From Acinetobacter lwoffii (lineage in GTDB: Bacteria; Pseudomonadota; Gammaproteobacteria; Pseudomonadales; Moraxellaceae), in NCBI RefSeq assembly GCF_024129735.1, contig NZ_JAMXXK010000003.1:1-64000 (forward strand): a stretch of 64,000 bases of DNA, read 5' to 3'. Each line of letters begins with the position of its first letter. The stretch's first letter is position 1. Below are positions 28,296 to 37,999 of this stretch, one piece after another. The translations under genes were made by a program, and so were the position numbers. The notes beneath the pieces are model-generated. The model was not told the DNA's origin and did not search any database. It saw only the letters and a list, made by a program, of their open reading frames with translations.

Positions 28296-29309
28296 TTAAT
28301 GGGCAAGTGTCTGTGTCAATGCATCCAGATTAGCCTGAAGCAGACTGTTGAGCAATCGCAAATGATCTTCACGGCTATTTAATGCCGGAATGTAACTATA
28401 GCTTTCACCGCCCATTGCTTTAAAAGTCTCGGCATTTTCGATTGCCAGCTCTTCAAGCGTTTCCAGACAGTCCGCGGAAAATGCCGGACTCATCACTTGA
28501 ATTGATTTCACCCCTTGCTTGGCCCAATCTTCCAGCAAAACATCGGTATAGGGCTTGATCCATTCCTGCTTGCCAAAACGTGACTGGAAGCTGATCGCAT
28601 ATTGATCTTCATTTAAACCTAGTGCTTCCGCCACCAATTTACCCGTGATGCGGCAACGGTCGGCATAAGGATCACCTTTATCAGCATAGGGCTGTGGAAT
28701 GCCGTGGAAAGACATCAATAATTTCTCTGGCTGACCATGAATTGCCTGATAATCACGTACACTTTGAGCCAATGACTGGATAAATAAAGGATGTTGATAA
28801 TAATCCCGGATCACTGTCAAACCGGGTAAATTGCGCTGTTTAACCACCCATTTCGCCACTGCATCGTATAGAGGTGCGGTCGACGTGGCAGAATATTGTG
28901 GAAACAAAGGAAATAGAATCACGTGTTCCTGTGGCTGCGCGGAGACCTGTGCCAAGACATCCTGAATATTCGGATTGCCATAGGTCATGGCAGGTACCAC
29001 ATTCAGCTCAAACTGCGGATAAAGTTGGGTTAAATGGGTCTTAACTGCTGCGACCTGCTCAAACAGAATTTCACGCATCGGCGAATCCTGTCCCCATACT
29101 TGCGCATAGGCCTGTGATACTCGCTTTGGACGGAAGGGCAAAATGAATAAGCGCAGGATGATTTGCCAGATCGGTTTGGGAATTTCAATCACACGCTGAT
29201 CAGACAAAAACTGCTTGAGGAAACGGCGTACCGCTGGAACCGTAGGTTCATCCGGTGTGCCCAAATTTGCCAATATAATCGTAATTTTAGGTTTAGCTGG
29301 TGAATACAT
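28296..29309 (-). CDS. hemH: Ferrochelatase
   Basis: Inserts ferrous iron into protoporphyrin IX, the final step of protohaem synthesis. The N-terminus [12 protein letters not shown] and the active-site segment [17 protein letters not shown] (His in SFHGIP) are characteristic. [20 protein letters not shown] and DCLETLEE complete the conserved set (Glu metal ligand). Length 337 is near E. coli HemH (320). Located downstream of the DUF4062 gene (65-base gap) and upstream of the MBL-fold gene, so possibly one transcript. Confidence 0.95.
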   Translation of the reverse strand: MYSPAKPKITIILANLGTPDEPTVPAVRRFLKQFLSDQRVIEIPKPIWQIILRLFILPFRPKRVSQAYAQVWGQDSPMREILFEQVAAVKTHLTQLYPQFELNVVPAMTYGNPNIQDVLAQVSAQPQEHVILFPLFPQYSATSTAPLYDAVAKWVVKQRNLPGLTVIRDYYQHPLFIQSLAQSVRDYQAIHGQPEKLLMSFHGIPQPYADKGDPYADRCRITGKLVAEALGLNEDQYAISFQSRFGKQEWIKPYTDVLLEDWAKQGVKSIQVMSPAFSADCLETLEELAIENAETFKAMGGESYSYIPALNSREDHLRLLNSLLQANLDALTQTLAH

Positions 29310-29374
29310 GCAGTTGGTCCATGGTGAGATCAGCCTCTGTACTTTAACAGTTTTCTATTACTTTGCTCTATGGA

Positions 29375-30403
29375 TTAATACGCTGACTTATATTGAAAAG
29401 TGCGATCTAAATCCAGCAAGCTGCTGTCCAGCAACTTTTGCGCTTTTGGCGTGATCTGCCACAGCATGCGCTGTCGGTCATCACGACCGGATGGCACAAT
29501 CCAGTCATTCTGGCGCATTTGAATTTTTAAACTATGCAAGGCACGAATATTCATCTGGGCACGCGCAACTGCATGCGCACGCGGCATCTGCACCCGTGCA
29601 TCCTGCAAACCAGTTTCATTCAGATATTCATTCATGCGCTTTGAGAAAAACTCTTCAGGCGTGGGATTGACAAAGGTTGAACCCAGCAATGCCAATAATT
29701 GTGCCCAGGTGAGTTTTTTCTGAACTTTGATTTCCTTGAAGTTACCATCCTGATAAGCATGCATCCGGTATTCAAAAGAAAAAACTTCATGCATCGCCAC
29801 TTTGGGTAAACTCAGAAATGGATCGACTTCCGCAGTTCCGCCATCGCGTTCCAGTTGAGCCACTTTGGCTTTAAGCTGGTCAATCTCGTCATGCAGCGCC
29901 TGGGTATTTTGCGGACGCACCCAGCCGGTCACCGGATAGCGCTCCAGCATTTGTGGCATGTTAAAACGCACGGCCATTTCCAGATCGCGCAGGCTACGGT
30001 AAGTAAAGACCTGATCCACTTCCTGCTGTAACAGTTGACGGAATTCCTTGAATTTTTCCTGTAATTCCGGTTTGGCATCATGCAATGCACTTTCACGTGA
30101 TGCCGGATCATCATGCATAAACACAATAATCGGTTTTTGCTTGGTCACTGCATAAATATATTCGAGATGCATATAACCGACACCCGATACCGACTGCTCC
30201 CCATACTGGCTGCCCAGCAGAATCACGACATAATCACAGTCATCAATCTGGCGGCGTGCAAATGCAGTATTCAGCGGTGTACGCTGTTCCAGTCCCCACG
30301 AGAAAAACCCCATTCCTACCAGTGTTTGAGACAGAATGATACGCTCCGGTTGCATTTCTGCCCCAGAGGTTGAGATGAACACTTGGTACCGTTTATCCAG
30401 CAT
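29375..30403 (-). CDS. DUF4062-domain protein
   Basis: The N-terminal region (about residues 1-100) matches the DUF4062 pattern, a TIR-like fold: YQVFISTSGAEMQPER, DDCDYVVILLGSQYGE, and YMHLEYIYAVTKQKPII. A predicted coiled-coil (LHDEIDQLKAKVAQLERDG, about 170-188) separates it from a C-terminal helical domain that looks DNA-binding-like (ALHSLKIQMRQNDWIVPSG, RQRMLWQITPKAQKLLDSS). The acidic residue expected for a TIR NADase cannot be assigned with confidence. Strong AGGAG/GAGG precedes the start. In many bacteria DUF4062 is fused to NTPase or effector parts; here it stands in a metabolic neighbourhood. Confidence 0.78.
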   Translation of the reverse strand: MLDKRYQVFISTSGAEMQPERIILSQTLVGMGFFSWGLEQRTPLNTAFARRQIDDCDYVVILLGSQYGEQSVSGVGYMHLEYIYAVTKQKPIIVFMHDDPASRESALHDAKPELQEKFKEFRQLLQQEVDQVFTYRSLRDLEMAVRFNMPQMLERYPVTGWVRPQNTQALHDEIDQLKAKVAQLERDGGTAEVDPFLSLPKVAMHEVFSFEYRMHAYQDGNFKEIKVQKKLTWAQLLALLGSTFVNPTPEEFFSKRMNEYLNETGLQDARVQMPRAHAVARAQMNIRALHSLKIQMRQNDWIVPSGRDDRQRMLWQITPKAQKLLDSSLLDLDRTFQYKSAY

Positions 30404-30519
30404 GGGCTATCCTCTTCTCCTGTACATTTGGATAAAAAATGCATCATCACATGCTTCTTTACCCAATCTGGCCACCCCAAAATCAAAATATCATTCTTCT
30501 TAAATTATAAAAATGAGTT

Positions 30520-31392
30520 TTAAACTGCACTCATATTATTGACCAGCCATTTTAAATCGGCCGGAATCAGGTGCTGCAAAATCGGTCGGAGCTGTTCAGC
30601 ATTCTGCCCACTCACCACCAATTCAATTTTCACGCTTTCTTTAGACTCTTGCTCAAATAATAACCCATTTTTAATTAAAATTCGGGCCGTTTGTCTTGCA
30701 ACCGCGAATCCTGAGTCAATTAATGTCAGCTTTTGACCAAAAATATACTGAATTGACGATTTTAGGAAGGGGTAATGTGTACATCCTAACACTAAATAAT
30801 CAGCGCCCTGATCTACAACTGGTTGTAAAATCTCTTTTAATGTTTGCAAACAGGCTGCACTCATCTGCTCCCCAGCCTCAACAAAAGGCACCAGATCCAG
30901 ACTGGTCACAGGCAGGACTTTGACTTGAGCCGGTTCAGCAAAACGGGAAATCACATCTTTAATCAGCTGGCCGCGGAAGGTCGCGGGCGTGGCCAGTACC
31001 GCCACAGTTTTCGACTGGGTATTCAGGACTGCCGGTTTAAGCGCGGGTACCAAACCAATAATCGGAAAGTTTTCACCATAATAGTCACGCAAATAATCCA
31101 GGCTAAAAGCGGAAGCGGTATTACAAGCCACCACCGCAACTTTACAACCTTGACGATAAAGCCATTCAATCGCCTGAGCCGTCAGGGCACGAATTTCCTG
31201 ATCATCTCTCGGGCCATAAGGCACATGCGCAGTATCCGCATAATAGACAAAACGCTCGTTAGGCAAATGGCGGGCAATTTCCAGGGCGACTGACAAACCG
31301 CCTACGCCTGAGTCAAAAATACCAATCGGCGCATCTGCCGTGGCATTGGGCATCGGGTCTAATAGCTGGGAAATTGGTTGAATAGCGCTCAT
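30520..31392 (-). CDS. murI: Glutamate racemase
   Basis: Interconverts L- and D-glutamate to supply D-Glu for peptidoglycan. The two catalytic Cys are visible: VACNTASAFS (first) and LGCTHYPFL (second), with the N-terminal GIFDSGVGGLSVA and YADTAHVPYG motifs. The length of about 290 residues is normal. The start is uncertain: ATG at 31392 (MSAIQPIS) is chosen over the TTG at 31431 and the ATG at 31353, none having a clear ribosome binding site. It lies between the DUF1285 and DUF4062 genes on the same strand. Confidence 0.94.
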   Translation of the reverse strand: MSAIQPISQLLDPMPNATADAPIGIFDSGVGGLSVALEIARHLPNERFVYYADTAHVPYGPRDDQEIRALTAQAIEWLYRQGCKVAVVACNTASAFSLDYLRDYYGENFPIIGLVPALKPAVLNTQSKTVAVLATPATFRGQLIKDVISRFAEPAQVKVLPVTSLDLVPFVEAGEQMSAACLQTLKEILQPVVDQGADYLVLGCTHYPFLKSSIQYIFGQKLTLIDSGFAVARQTARILIKNGLLFEQESKESVKIELVVSGQNAEQLRPILQHLIPADLKWLVNNMSAV

Positions 31393-31440
31393 AACGTTGC
31401 AGGTGGCTTGTTTGAAATTTCTAGCGATCAAGCTTAAACC

Positions 31441-32052
31441 TCAGGTGCTCAAATGCAAGTCTAAATCACCACTTTTCAAACTTAAAACAGTTTCGCCTGC
31501 CGGATTTTCATCAAGCTCGCCCATCTCCACTAGATGTAAAAATGCAGCACGCTGGATTAGGGCATTGATCCCGAAACGCACATGCACATAAGGCCGTAGT
31601 TCACCTTTATATTCACGCATAAAGATCGGATGTTCAGCATCGACAACAATCAGGTCTTGCGTGGTTGTGCCCAGTTGCAGATAAGTCACTCCATTGATCT
31701 CAACCTGATCGACCTGATTGACAAATAAAGGTTCATCTTCAACTTCAATTTCAATCATTTCTACCGGTGTTTTTAGATAGAATTTATCGTTTTCTTTCCA
31801 GAGCACCGTTGCAAACAGGTCAATCATGGGCTGGCGCTTGATCAATTGACCTTCGTGCCACCATTCGCCGTTAGCTAAAACCTTCAGATCCATTGCTCCG
31901 CAATGCTTTGGCTGCCATTGCTCCAAAGGGGGAATTGACCTTTTGTGACTGCCCTGTGCATCTTTTAAGTATTGTGCGATATCCATTAAATTTTTATCAT
32001 CGGGATAAGTTACTTTTTTCGTCGGATTTGTGCTGGGTACTGGCTTATCCAT
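31441..32052 (-). CDS. DUF1285-family protein
   Basis: A 203-residue protein with the DUF1285 core: WWHEGQLIKRQPMIDLFATV, EIEVEDEPLFVN and DAEHPIFMREYKGELRPYVHVR (two parts). The family is of unknown function and has no signal peptide or membrane segment. I place the start at 32052, where AAGG lies about 10 bases upstream; the longer frame to 32331 adds 93 residues that look non-coding and would run into the ETF-QO gene on the other strand. Probably the first gene of a DUF1285-murI unit. Confidence 0.8.
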   Translation of the reverse strand: MDKPVPSTNPTKKVTYPDDKNLMDIAQYLKDAQGSHKRSIPPLEQWQPKHCGAMDLKVLANGEWWHEGQLIKRQPMIDLFATVLWKENDKFYLKTPVEMIEIEVEDEPLFVNQVDQVEINGVTYLQLGTTTQDLIVVDAEHPIFMREYKGELRPYVHVRFGINALIQRAAFLHLVEMGELDENPAGETVLSLKSGDLDLHLST

Positions 32053-32238
32053 AAAAGAAGACCTTAATGACGGAAAAATAATATGTTTCAGCCAATTGGC
32101 TAAAACTGGCTTTAAAACTATACTAGCCCAGATTATCAAAGACACCAGCATTTTTGTGTCTAGGAACCAAGAACACTTATGGCAGCACCCAACCATCCGG
32201 TTATGGTTGCCACCGAATAGTAATATGAGGAGTCCTAC

Positions 32239-33951
32239 ATGGAACACATCGAACGTGAATCGATGGAGTTTGACGTCGTCATCGTAGGCGCAGGCCCTGC
32301 GGGTCTTTCTGCTGCGATCAAAATCCGTCAACTTGCAATTGAAAACAACTTAAACGATTTGTCCGTTTGTGTCGTAGAAAAAGGCTCCGAAGTCGGTGCG
32401 CATATTCTGTCTGGTGCTGTGCTTGAACCGCGTGCCATGAATGAGTTGTTCCCGGACTGGAAAGAACAGGGTGCCCCGCTGAATGTTCCGGTGACCGAAG
32501 ATAAAACCTTCTTCCTACTGTCAGATGAAAAATCACAGGAAGCACCGCACTGGATGGTGCCTAAAACCATGCATAACGATGGCAACTATGTCATCTCGCT
32601 TGGCAATGTGGTGCGCTGGTTAGGCCAGAAAGCAGAAGAACTGGAAGTGTCGATCTTCCCGGGCTTTGCAGCCTCTGAGATTCTTTACCATGCAGATGGC
32701 ACCCTTAAAGGCATCCAAACCGGTGATATGGGTATCGGTAAAGATGGCGAACCAACGCATAACTTTACCCCGGGTTATGAATTACATGCCAAATACACGA
32801 TTTTTGCTGAAGGCTGTCGTGGTCATTTAGGTAAGCGTTTAATCCAGAAGTTCAACCTGGACAAGGATGCGGATCCACAACATTACGGTATCGGGATTAA
32901 GGAACTTTGGGAAATCGATCCCGCCAAGCACAAACCAGGTCTGGTGATGCACGGTGCTGGCTGGCCTTTATCTGAAACTGGTTCTTCAGGTGGCTGGTGG
33001 CTCTACCACGCGGAAAACAACCAGGTCACTCTGGGCATGATCGTGGATCTGTCTTACACTAACCCGCACATGTATCCATTTATGGAAATGCAGCGCTGGA
33101 AAACCCATCCATTGATCAAGCAGTATCTGGAAGGCGGTAAGCGTATTTCTTATGGTGCACGTGCTGTGACCAAAGGTGGCTTTAATTCGCTGCCTAAATT
33201 TACTTTCCCGGGTGGCTCGTTAATTGGAGATGATGCCGGCTTCCTGAACTTTGCCAAGATCAAAGGTTCTCATACTGCCATGAAATCCGGCATGCTCTGC
33301 GGTGAAGCGGTCTTTGAAGCGATTGCTGCGGGTGTAGAAAAAGGTGGTGATCTGGCGATTGCGCGTGTAGTGGAAGGCGAAGATTTCTTTGTTAAAGAAT
33401 TGACTGCTTATACCGACAAGTTCAACCATAGCTGGCTGAAAGAAGAGCTATACAACTCGCGTAACTTTGGCCCTGCGATGCACAAGTTCGGTCAATGGAT
33501 GGGAGGTGCATTTAACTTCATCGACCAGAACGTGTTTAAAGTGCCGTTCACCTTGCATGATCTGGTTCAAGACCATGCTGCGCTAAAAACCCAGGCGGCT
33601 GAAAGCTTTAAGCCGAACTATCCAAAACCGGATGGCAAGCTGACCTTTGACCGCCTGTCTTCGGTGTTTGTATCGAACACGGTCCATGAAGAAAACCAGC
33701 CAGCGCATTTGAAACTGACTGATCCGTCCATTCCGGTGGAAGTAAATCTGCCGAAATGGGATGAGCCTGCACAGCGTTACTGCCCAGCGGGTGTCTATGA
33801 GATCATGGAAAATAATGACGGTTCGAAACGCTTCCAGATCAATGCAGCCAACTGTGTGCACTGCAAGACCTGTGACATCAAGGATCCTTCCCAGAACATC
33901 ACCTGGGTAACACCGGAAGGTGGTGGTGGTCCTAATTACCCTAACATGTAA
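32239..33951 (+). CDS. ETF:ubiquinone oxidoreductase
   Basis: Passes electrons from reduced electron-transfer flavoprotein to ubiquinone in the membrane. FAD-binding motif VVIVGAGPAGLSAAIKI at the N-terminus, SGAVLEPRAMNELFP next, and a C-terminal [4Fe-4S] ferredoxin-like domain with CVHCKTCDIKDPSQNI plus a preceding Cys in YCPAGVYE. The end, WVTPEGGGGPNYPNM, is the family terminus. Length 570 fits. GAGGAG 8 bases before the ATG fixes the start. No etfAB gene is adjacent. Confidence 0.95.
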   Translation: MEHIERESMEFDVVIVGAGPAGLSAAIKIRQLAIENNLNDLSVCVVEKGSEVGAHILSGAVLEPRAMNELFPDWKEQGAPLNVPVTEDKTFFLLSDEKSQEAPHWMVPKTMHNDGNYVISLGNVVRWLGQKAEELEVSIFPGFAASEILYHADGTLKGIQTGDMGIGKDGEPTHNFTPGYELHAKYTIFAEGCRGHLGKRLIQKFNLDKDADPQHYGIGIKELWEIDPAKHKPGLVMHGAGWPLSETGSSGGWWLYHAENNQVTLGMIVDLSYTNPHMYPFMEMQRWKTHPLIKQYLEGGKRISYGARAVTKGGFNSLPKFTFPGGSLIGDDAGFLNFAKIKGSHTAMKSGMLCGEAVFEAIAAGVEKGGDLAIARVVEGEDFFVKELTAYTDKFNHSWLKEELYNSRNFGPAMHKFGQWMGGAFNFIDQNVFKVPFTLHDLVQDHAALKTQAAESFKPNYPKPDGKLTFDRLSSVFVSNTVHEENQPAHLKLTDPSIPVEVNLPKWDEPAQRYCPAGVYEIMENNDGSKRFQINAANCVHCKTCDIKDPSQNITWVTPEGGGGPNYPNM

Positions 33952-33987
33952 TTAGTATCCAAATATGTAATTTGATCATCAGATAAA

Positions 33988-34016
33988 AAATAAACCCGCT
34001 TTTAAGCGGGTTTATT
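33988..34016 (+). terminator. ETF-QO terminator
   Basis: AATAAACCCGCTT/AAGCGGGTTTATT between the ETF-QO stop and the tusA-like gene. A/T-rich on both sides. Confidence 0.85.
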
Positions 34017-34133
34017 TATGGATAAATATTTAGAATTTCAGTTCCTGTCCATTCATCTATTTAATTAAGCAGATTTTTGAAATTTTATTTTCTAAATAAG
34101 ACAAATCTTTGAGCTCATCAGCCCTTGGTATTT

Positions 34134-34394
34134 TTAGCCGCCTTTTTTGACTAAATAATGAAATTCTTTATTACCATTTTCATCCAGACGTTCTTCTTGC
34201 AATAGCAACTCATGTCCCAGATGCATACAGAATTTTGGAATATCCCAAGAAGTCGAATTATCCGTAGCAAACACCTCAACCACATCACCTGCCTTGGATT
34301 TACGGATCGCCTGATGCAACATCATCACTGGCTCAGGACAACGCAAACCTCGGGTATTCAATTGCAGACTTGGAATAATTTCAGTTGGGGACAT
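34134..34394 (-). CDS. TusA-family sulfurtransferase-like protein
   Basis: An 86-residue protein. LNTRGLRCPEPVMMLHQAI carries the CPxP Cys that forms the persulfide in TusA, with the conserved second half VFATDNSTSWDIPKFC. TusA relays sulfur from IscS for thiouridine synthesis and other pathways; YedF and YeeD are relatives. Start at 34394; the longer frame to 34478 adds a segment without conserved character. The gene faces corC and the ETF-QO terminator. Confidence 0.88.
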   Translation of the reverse strand: MSPTEIIPSLQLNTRGLRCPEPVMMLHQAIRKSKAGDVVEVFATDNSTSWDIPKFCMHLGHELLLQEERLDENGNKEFHYLVKKGG

Positions 34395-34595
34395 CGATAG
34401 ACTCAGGATGGAAAGACCGCCATATTTTAGCATAAAGCTGCGATTACATTGCTGCTTTACATACGTGGCCAGCTCCAAAATCAGCGCTGACTCGCGCGAT
34501 CAAGACTGCGCATCATATTTACAATAGACAAGCGAATTTTCTGCGGTATGATAAAACCACGTTTTTTTAGATATTAAGAGTCTTCAGGAAAAATC

Positions 34596-35435
34596 ATGCA
34601 CGAGGAATCAGGCCCGTCGTGGGGTATGCGCGGCTTACGCAAATGGCTGGGAACTGCACCCGAAACTCGCGACGAACTGCTAAAATTAGTACAAGATTCA
34701 CGTCGATTTTTAGAACCCGATACTGTTGCCATGCTTGAGGGCGTTCTTGACCTCCCGGCAACCAAAATTCGTGAAGTCATGACGCCTCGCACGTCCATGA
34801 TCAGCTTACAGGAAGATGACCAACTGCTGGATATCCTGCATGTGCTGGTCGAGTCTGCGCATTCACGTTTTCCGGTATTTTCATCCGATCAGACCGACAA
34901 TGTAGTCGGCATTCTATTGGCCAAGGATCTATTGCCTTTTCTGACTGAACCGACGGCCAAAGTCGATATTCGCGCGCTTATGCGTCAGCCTTTGTTTGTT
35001 CCGGAAAGTGCCCGCTCCGATCAGGTGCTGCGCATGCTGAAAAACACCCAGACGCATATTGCGGTGGTGATTGATGAATACGGTACGACTTCGGGTCTGG
35101 TGACGCTGGAAGATATTCTGGAAGAAATTGTCGGTGAAATTGAAGATGAACATGACAATGCTGATGAAGAAGCATACTACATCGTTCCGGACAATGATCC
35201 GGCTACGGCCAATACCTGGGTGGTACAAGCGCTGACCCCGATTGAGTATTTCAATAATATGCTGGATGCGACTTTCCCTGATGATGAAGTGGAAACCATG
35301 GGTGGCTTGTTATTACAGGAAATTGGTCTGGTGAGTGACCTTGAAGGTCAAACCATTGAACTGGAAAACTGGCAATTTACCATTCTTGAGGCAGATTCAC
35401 GCTCGATTCACCTAATTCGAGCCGTGCGCCAATGA
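34596..35435 (+). CDS. corC: CorC-like CBS-domain protein
   Basis: A 279-residue cytoplasmic protein with two CBS modules (VMTPRTSMISLQEDDQLLD near 70 and ALMRQPLFVPESARSDQ near 130) followed by a CorC/HlyC domain (ILEEIVGEIEDEHDN, then a short strand-rich tail). E. coli YbeX/CorC is linked to magnesium/cobalt efflux and, more recently, ribosome-related functions. It has no membrane domain, unlike the longer YfjD-type members. Four-base overlap (ATGA) with lnt, the same arrangement as ybeX-lnt in E. coli. Confidence 0.9.
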   Translation: MHEESGPSWGMRGLRKWLGTAPETRDELLKLVQDSRRFLEPDTVAMLEGVLDLPATKIREVMTPRTSMISLQEDDQLLDILHVLVESAHSRFPVFSSDQTDNVVGILLAKDLLPFLTEPTAKVDIRALMRQPLFVPESARSDQVLRMLKNTQTHIAVVIDEYGTTSGLVTLEDILEEIVGEIEDEHDNADEEAYYIVPDNDPATANTWVVQALTPIEYFNNMLDATFPDDEVETMGGLLLQEIGLVSDLEGQTIELENWQFTILEADSRSIHLIRAVRQ

Positions 35436-36991
35436 GAGCGTATTTTGATAAGCTGTTGAGTTCTAATCAACAGCAAAAACCGTTGCCGCTGATCTATCCT
35501 GTTTTAATTGCCTTATTCGCAGGTGCCATCTTTAGTTTGGCACTAGCCCCCTATCATTACTGGTGGCTGGCCATTCTGTCTCCAGCACTGCTCTATGCCT
35601 GCCTGCGCGGACGTACAGCAAAACAGGCTTTTGGCATTGGCTGGGCTTATGGGATCGGCTTGTGGTTTGTCGGCGCATTCTGGCTCTATACCTCGATTCA
35701 TGTCTATGGCGATACCAGTGCATTTCTCAGCGTTGTAATGATCCTGATTATGGCACTGGTGATGGGTCTGTTTAGTGCCGTTCAAACGTTTGTCTATCGC
35801 CGCTTTTTCCCGGAAACTCCTTTAACCTTTGCCCCGCTGTGGGTGCTGTTTGAATGGTCCAAGACCTGGGTCTTTACCGGATTCCCATGGCTATTCGCCG
35901 GCTATGCCTTTACCGAACGCTACCTAGATGCTTATGCGCCCTTATTCGGGGTGTTTGGCGTATCTTTCGTGGTGATCATTCTGGCCTGTGCGCTGGTTGA
36001 AATTCTAAATAGACGCCTGTTCTGGGCCATTCCTTCGGCAGTTTTATTACTCGGTGCCTGGGGTGCAGCACAACTGACGTTTGTTGAGCAAAAAAATCAG
36101 AAGCCTTTAACGGTTTCTCTGATTCAGGGTAATATTCCGCAAGACTTGAAATGGCTGACTGAATATCAGGTGAAGACCTTATTGATTTATGCCAATTTGA
36201 GTAAAACTGAATGGGGCCGCGATCTGATCGTCTGGCCGGAATCTTCGATTCCCATGTTCCAGACTGATATTGAAGCCTTTCTGGAAGCCATGAAAGTACA
36301 GGCTGAAAAATCAGGTACGGCCTGGGTGACCGGCATTCCGTATTGGGATTTAGCAGAATCACAGGCTGCGGGTTATCCAAAATATTACAATAGTATTATG
36401 GCCAGCGGAGATGAATCCGATGGGCTATACAAGAAGCAACGACTGGTTCCTTTTGGTGAATATATTCCACTTTCAGGCTGGTTAAGTTGGGTTCTGCCGG
36501 CACTGCAAAATGATCCATCCATGAGTGGTTTTACCCGGGGCGCAGATCATCAAAAACCATTGAATGTAAAAAATCATCCTTTGGGTTCTGCGATTTGCTA
36601 TGAAGTGGCTTATCCGAATTTGACCCGTCGCAATGCCAGTCAAAGTGATTTTCTGGTGACCGTGTCTAATGATGCCTGGTTTACCGGCACGGCAGGACCA
36701 TTACAGCATCTGCAGATGGTGCAAATGCGTGCTAAAGAAAATGGCCGCTGGTTTATTCGGGCGACCAATACCGGTGTGACCGCCTTTATTGACCATAATG
36801 GGCATATTGTGAAAAAAGCTCCGATGGATCAGGAAGCAGTATTACGTGGTGAACTTCCAGCCATGCAGGGTGAAACGCTGTATATGAAACTCAGCGATTG
36901 GCCAGTGATGATCTTCTCGGTTCTGCTTTTGCTTATGGGATGGCGTTTTCGCCCACGTAAAGTGGATGTCAGCTTTAAGTCAAGAAGATAA
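35432..36991 (+). CDS. lnt: Apolipoprotein N-acyltransferase
   Basis: The inner-membrane enzyme that adds the third acyl chain to lipoproteins. The N-terminal half has about six to eight membrane helices. The C-terminal half is a nitrilase-like domain with the triad in IVWPESSIP (Glu), KKQRLVPFGEYIPL (Lys) and GSAICYEVAYPN (Cys). Length 519 is near E. coli Lnt (512). The four-base overlap with corC indicates translational coupling. Relevant to the several lipoproteins of this window. Confidence 0.95.
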   Translation: MRAYFDKLLSSNQQQKPLPLIYPVLIALFAGAIFSLALAPYHYWWLAILSPALLYACLRGRTAKQAFGIGWAYGIGLWFVGAFWLYTSIHVYGDTSAFLSVVMILIMALVMGLFSAVQTFVYRRFFPETPLTFAPLWVLFEWSKTWVFTGFPWLFAGYAFTERYLDAYAPLFGVFGVSFVVIILACALVEILNRRLFWAIPSAVLLLGAWGAAQLTFVEQKNQKPLTVSLIQGNIPQDLKWLTEYQVKTLLIYANLSKTEWGRDLIVWPESSIPMFQTDIEAFLEAMKVQAEKSGTAWVTGIPYWDLAESQAAGYPKYYNSIMASGDESDGLYKKQRLVPFGEYIPLSGWLSWVLPALQNDPSMSGFTRGADHQKPLNVKNHPLGSAICYEVAYPNLTRRNASQSDFLVTVSNDAWFTGTAGPLQHLQMVQMRAKENGRWFIRATNTGVTAFIDHNGHIVKKAPMDQEAVLRGELPAMQGETLYMKLSDWPVMIFSVLLLLMGWRFRPRKVDVSFKSRR

Positions 36992-36998
36992 TTTCTTC

Positions 36999-37048
36999 AA
37001 GTCCCCTTTTACAAGGGTGAGCCATATATGGCGCAAGAGGGGAATTCC
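36999..37048. repeat. Intergenic palindromic repeat
   Basis: TCCCCT (37002-37007) pairs with AGGGGA (37038-37043); GCCATATATGGC lies inside. The GGGGAATTCC core that follows is shared with the repeat at 173-215. Confidence 0.45.
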
Positions 37049-37113
37049 TGAATATAGCATCTTATCAATTCCTCCTAAGCTCCCTTTATGAAAACGAGGA
37101 ACACTCAAGGCAA

Positions 37114-37144
37114 TAAAAAACCGAGGTCAATGCCTCGGTTTTTT
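37114..37144. terminator. Bidirectional terminator
   Basis: AAAAAACCGAGG, a TCAATG loop, CCTCGGTTTTTT. It serves lnt (plus) and the convergent membrane-protein gene (minus). Confidence 0.92.
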
Positions 37145-37158
37145 CATCTCTTTAAAGC

Positions 37159-37494
37159 TTAAAACTGTACTGCCAGATAACAGAGCATGCTGGCTAAAGA
37201 CAGCATCGGTACATGACGATAAATGTAAACTACTGTCTGTTCAAATACTGAGCTTTTCTCGGCCTGAATGCGAATAACACTCGCATTTAATGCTGACCAG
37301 AAACATAGAGCCATTAAACTGCTCATCAAGCTAATGGCAAAGAAAGCCACCATAATCTGGCTGCTGCCTTCGGTGCTTTGCCATAAATGGACGATACCCT
37401 GACTGATCGGCAGCATGCTTAAAACCAGAAGAACAGATTTCAGCATCGACCAATGAAATTGATTGATTTCATCCCCTAAGATTAATGCTTTCAT
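37159..37494 (-). CDS. Uncharacterised membrane protein, 111 aa
   Basis: Three hydrophobic segments are visible (VLLVLSMLPISQGIVHLW; MVAFFAISLMSSLMALCFW; and a C-terminal MLSLASMLCYLAVQF), with a polar N-terminus that contains MKALILGDEINQFHW. The start at 37494 is chosen because GGAG lies 6 bases upstream; ten extra codons would precede it in the longer frame. No family recognised. It shares a terminator with lnt. Confidence 0.7.
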   Translation of the reverse strand: MKALILGDEINQFHWSMLKSVLLVLSMLPISQGIVHLWQSTEGSSQIMVAFFAISLMSSLMALCFWSALNASVIRIQAEKSSVFEQTVVYIYRHVPMLSLASMLCYLAVQF

Positions 37495-37999
37495 GTGCTT
37501 CTCCGTTGGCGAGTCAAGTGCCATTCAGATCATTATGAGCTTTTTTAAATAAATAGAAAGTGTATGTTTATTCATATTTTACGAGAATTGTAATAGATAA
37601 ATATGGGAATAATTCTTATTATAACTCGCATATCGTCTTTATTATTTAATTATTATAAATATCAATAACTTACATTATATTTAATAATTGATAGTTATTA
37701 TCACTTCACTTAGTATTGAAATAGCCTATTCAGTGAAGTGATATATGCCATCTATCGAGAATTTATAATGATTCTCAATACAATTTTTCCATAAATCATT
37801 TTTTTCTAATCACTTCAAAAGAAATTCTCCCTCTCCTTTTAGGAGACTTGCGGAGCATACTCCTCAGGGAGAGGTTTTTATAAAAACTCCCTCATCTTTT
37901 TGTGAAGCAATGCTTCTCATCCCAGAGGGAGAAAGGACGTTCAATATCTATTTAAATATGAATAGAACGATCATTTTTTGATTGATGAAGGATATCTAA
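37495..37999. other. AT-rich spacer with paired palindromes
   Basis: A 505-base gap without a gene. The first 300 bases are very AT-rich and featureless. The right part holds two neighbouring inverted repeats, CTCCCT/AGGGAG (37827-37871) and CTCCCTC/GAGGGAG (37887-37931). I see no promoter or RNA gene of clear identity. Confidence 0.6.
37825..37932. repeat. Tandem pair of intergenic palindromes
   Basis: Unit 1: outer arms CTCCCT (37827-37832) and AGGGAG (37866-37871), with CTCC/GGAG pairs inside. Unit 2: CTCCCTC (37887-37893) and GAGGGAG (37925-37931), with GAAGC/GCTTC inside. The units have the same outer arms but different inner sequences. Related to the repeat at 173-215 by composition (Pyr-rich arm facing Pur-rich arm). 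Confidence 0.5.
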
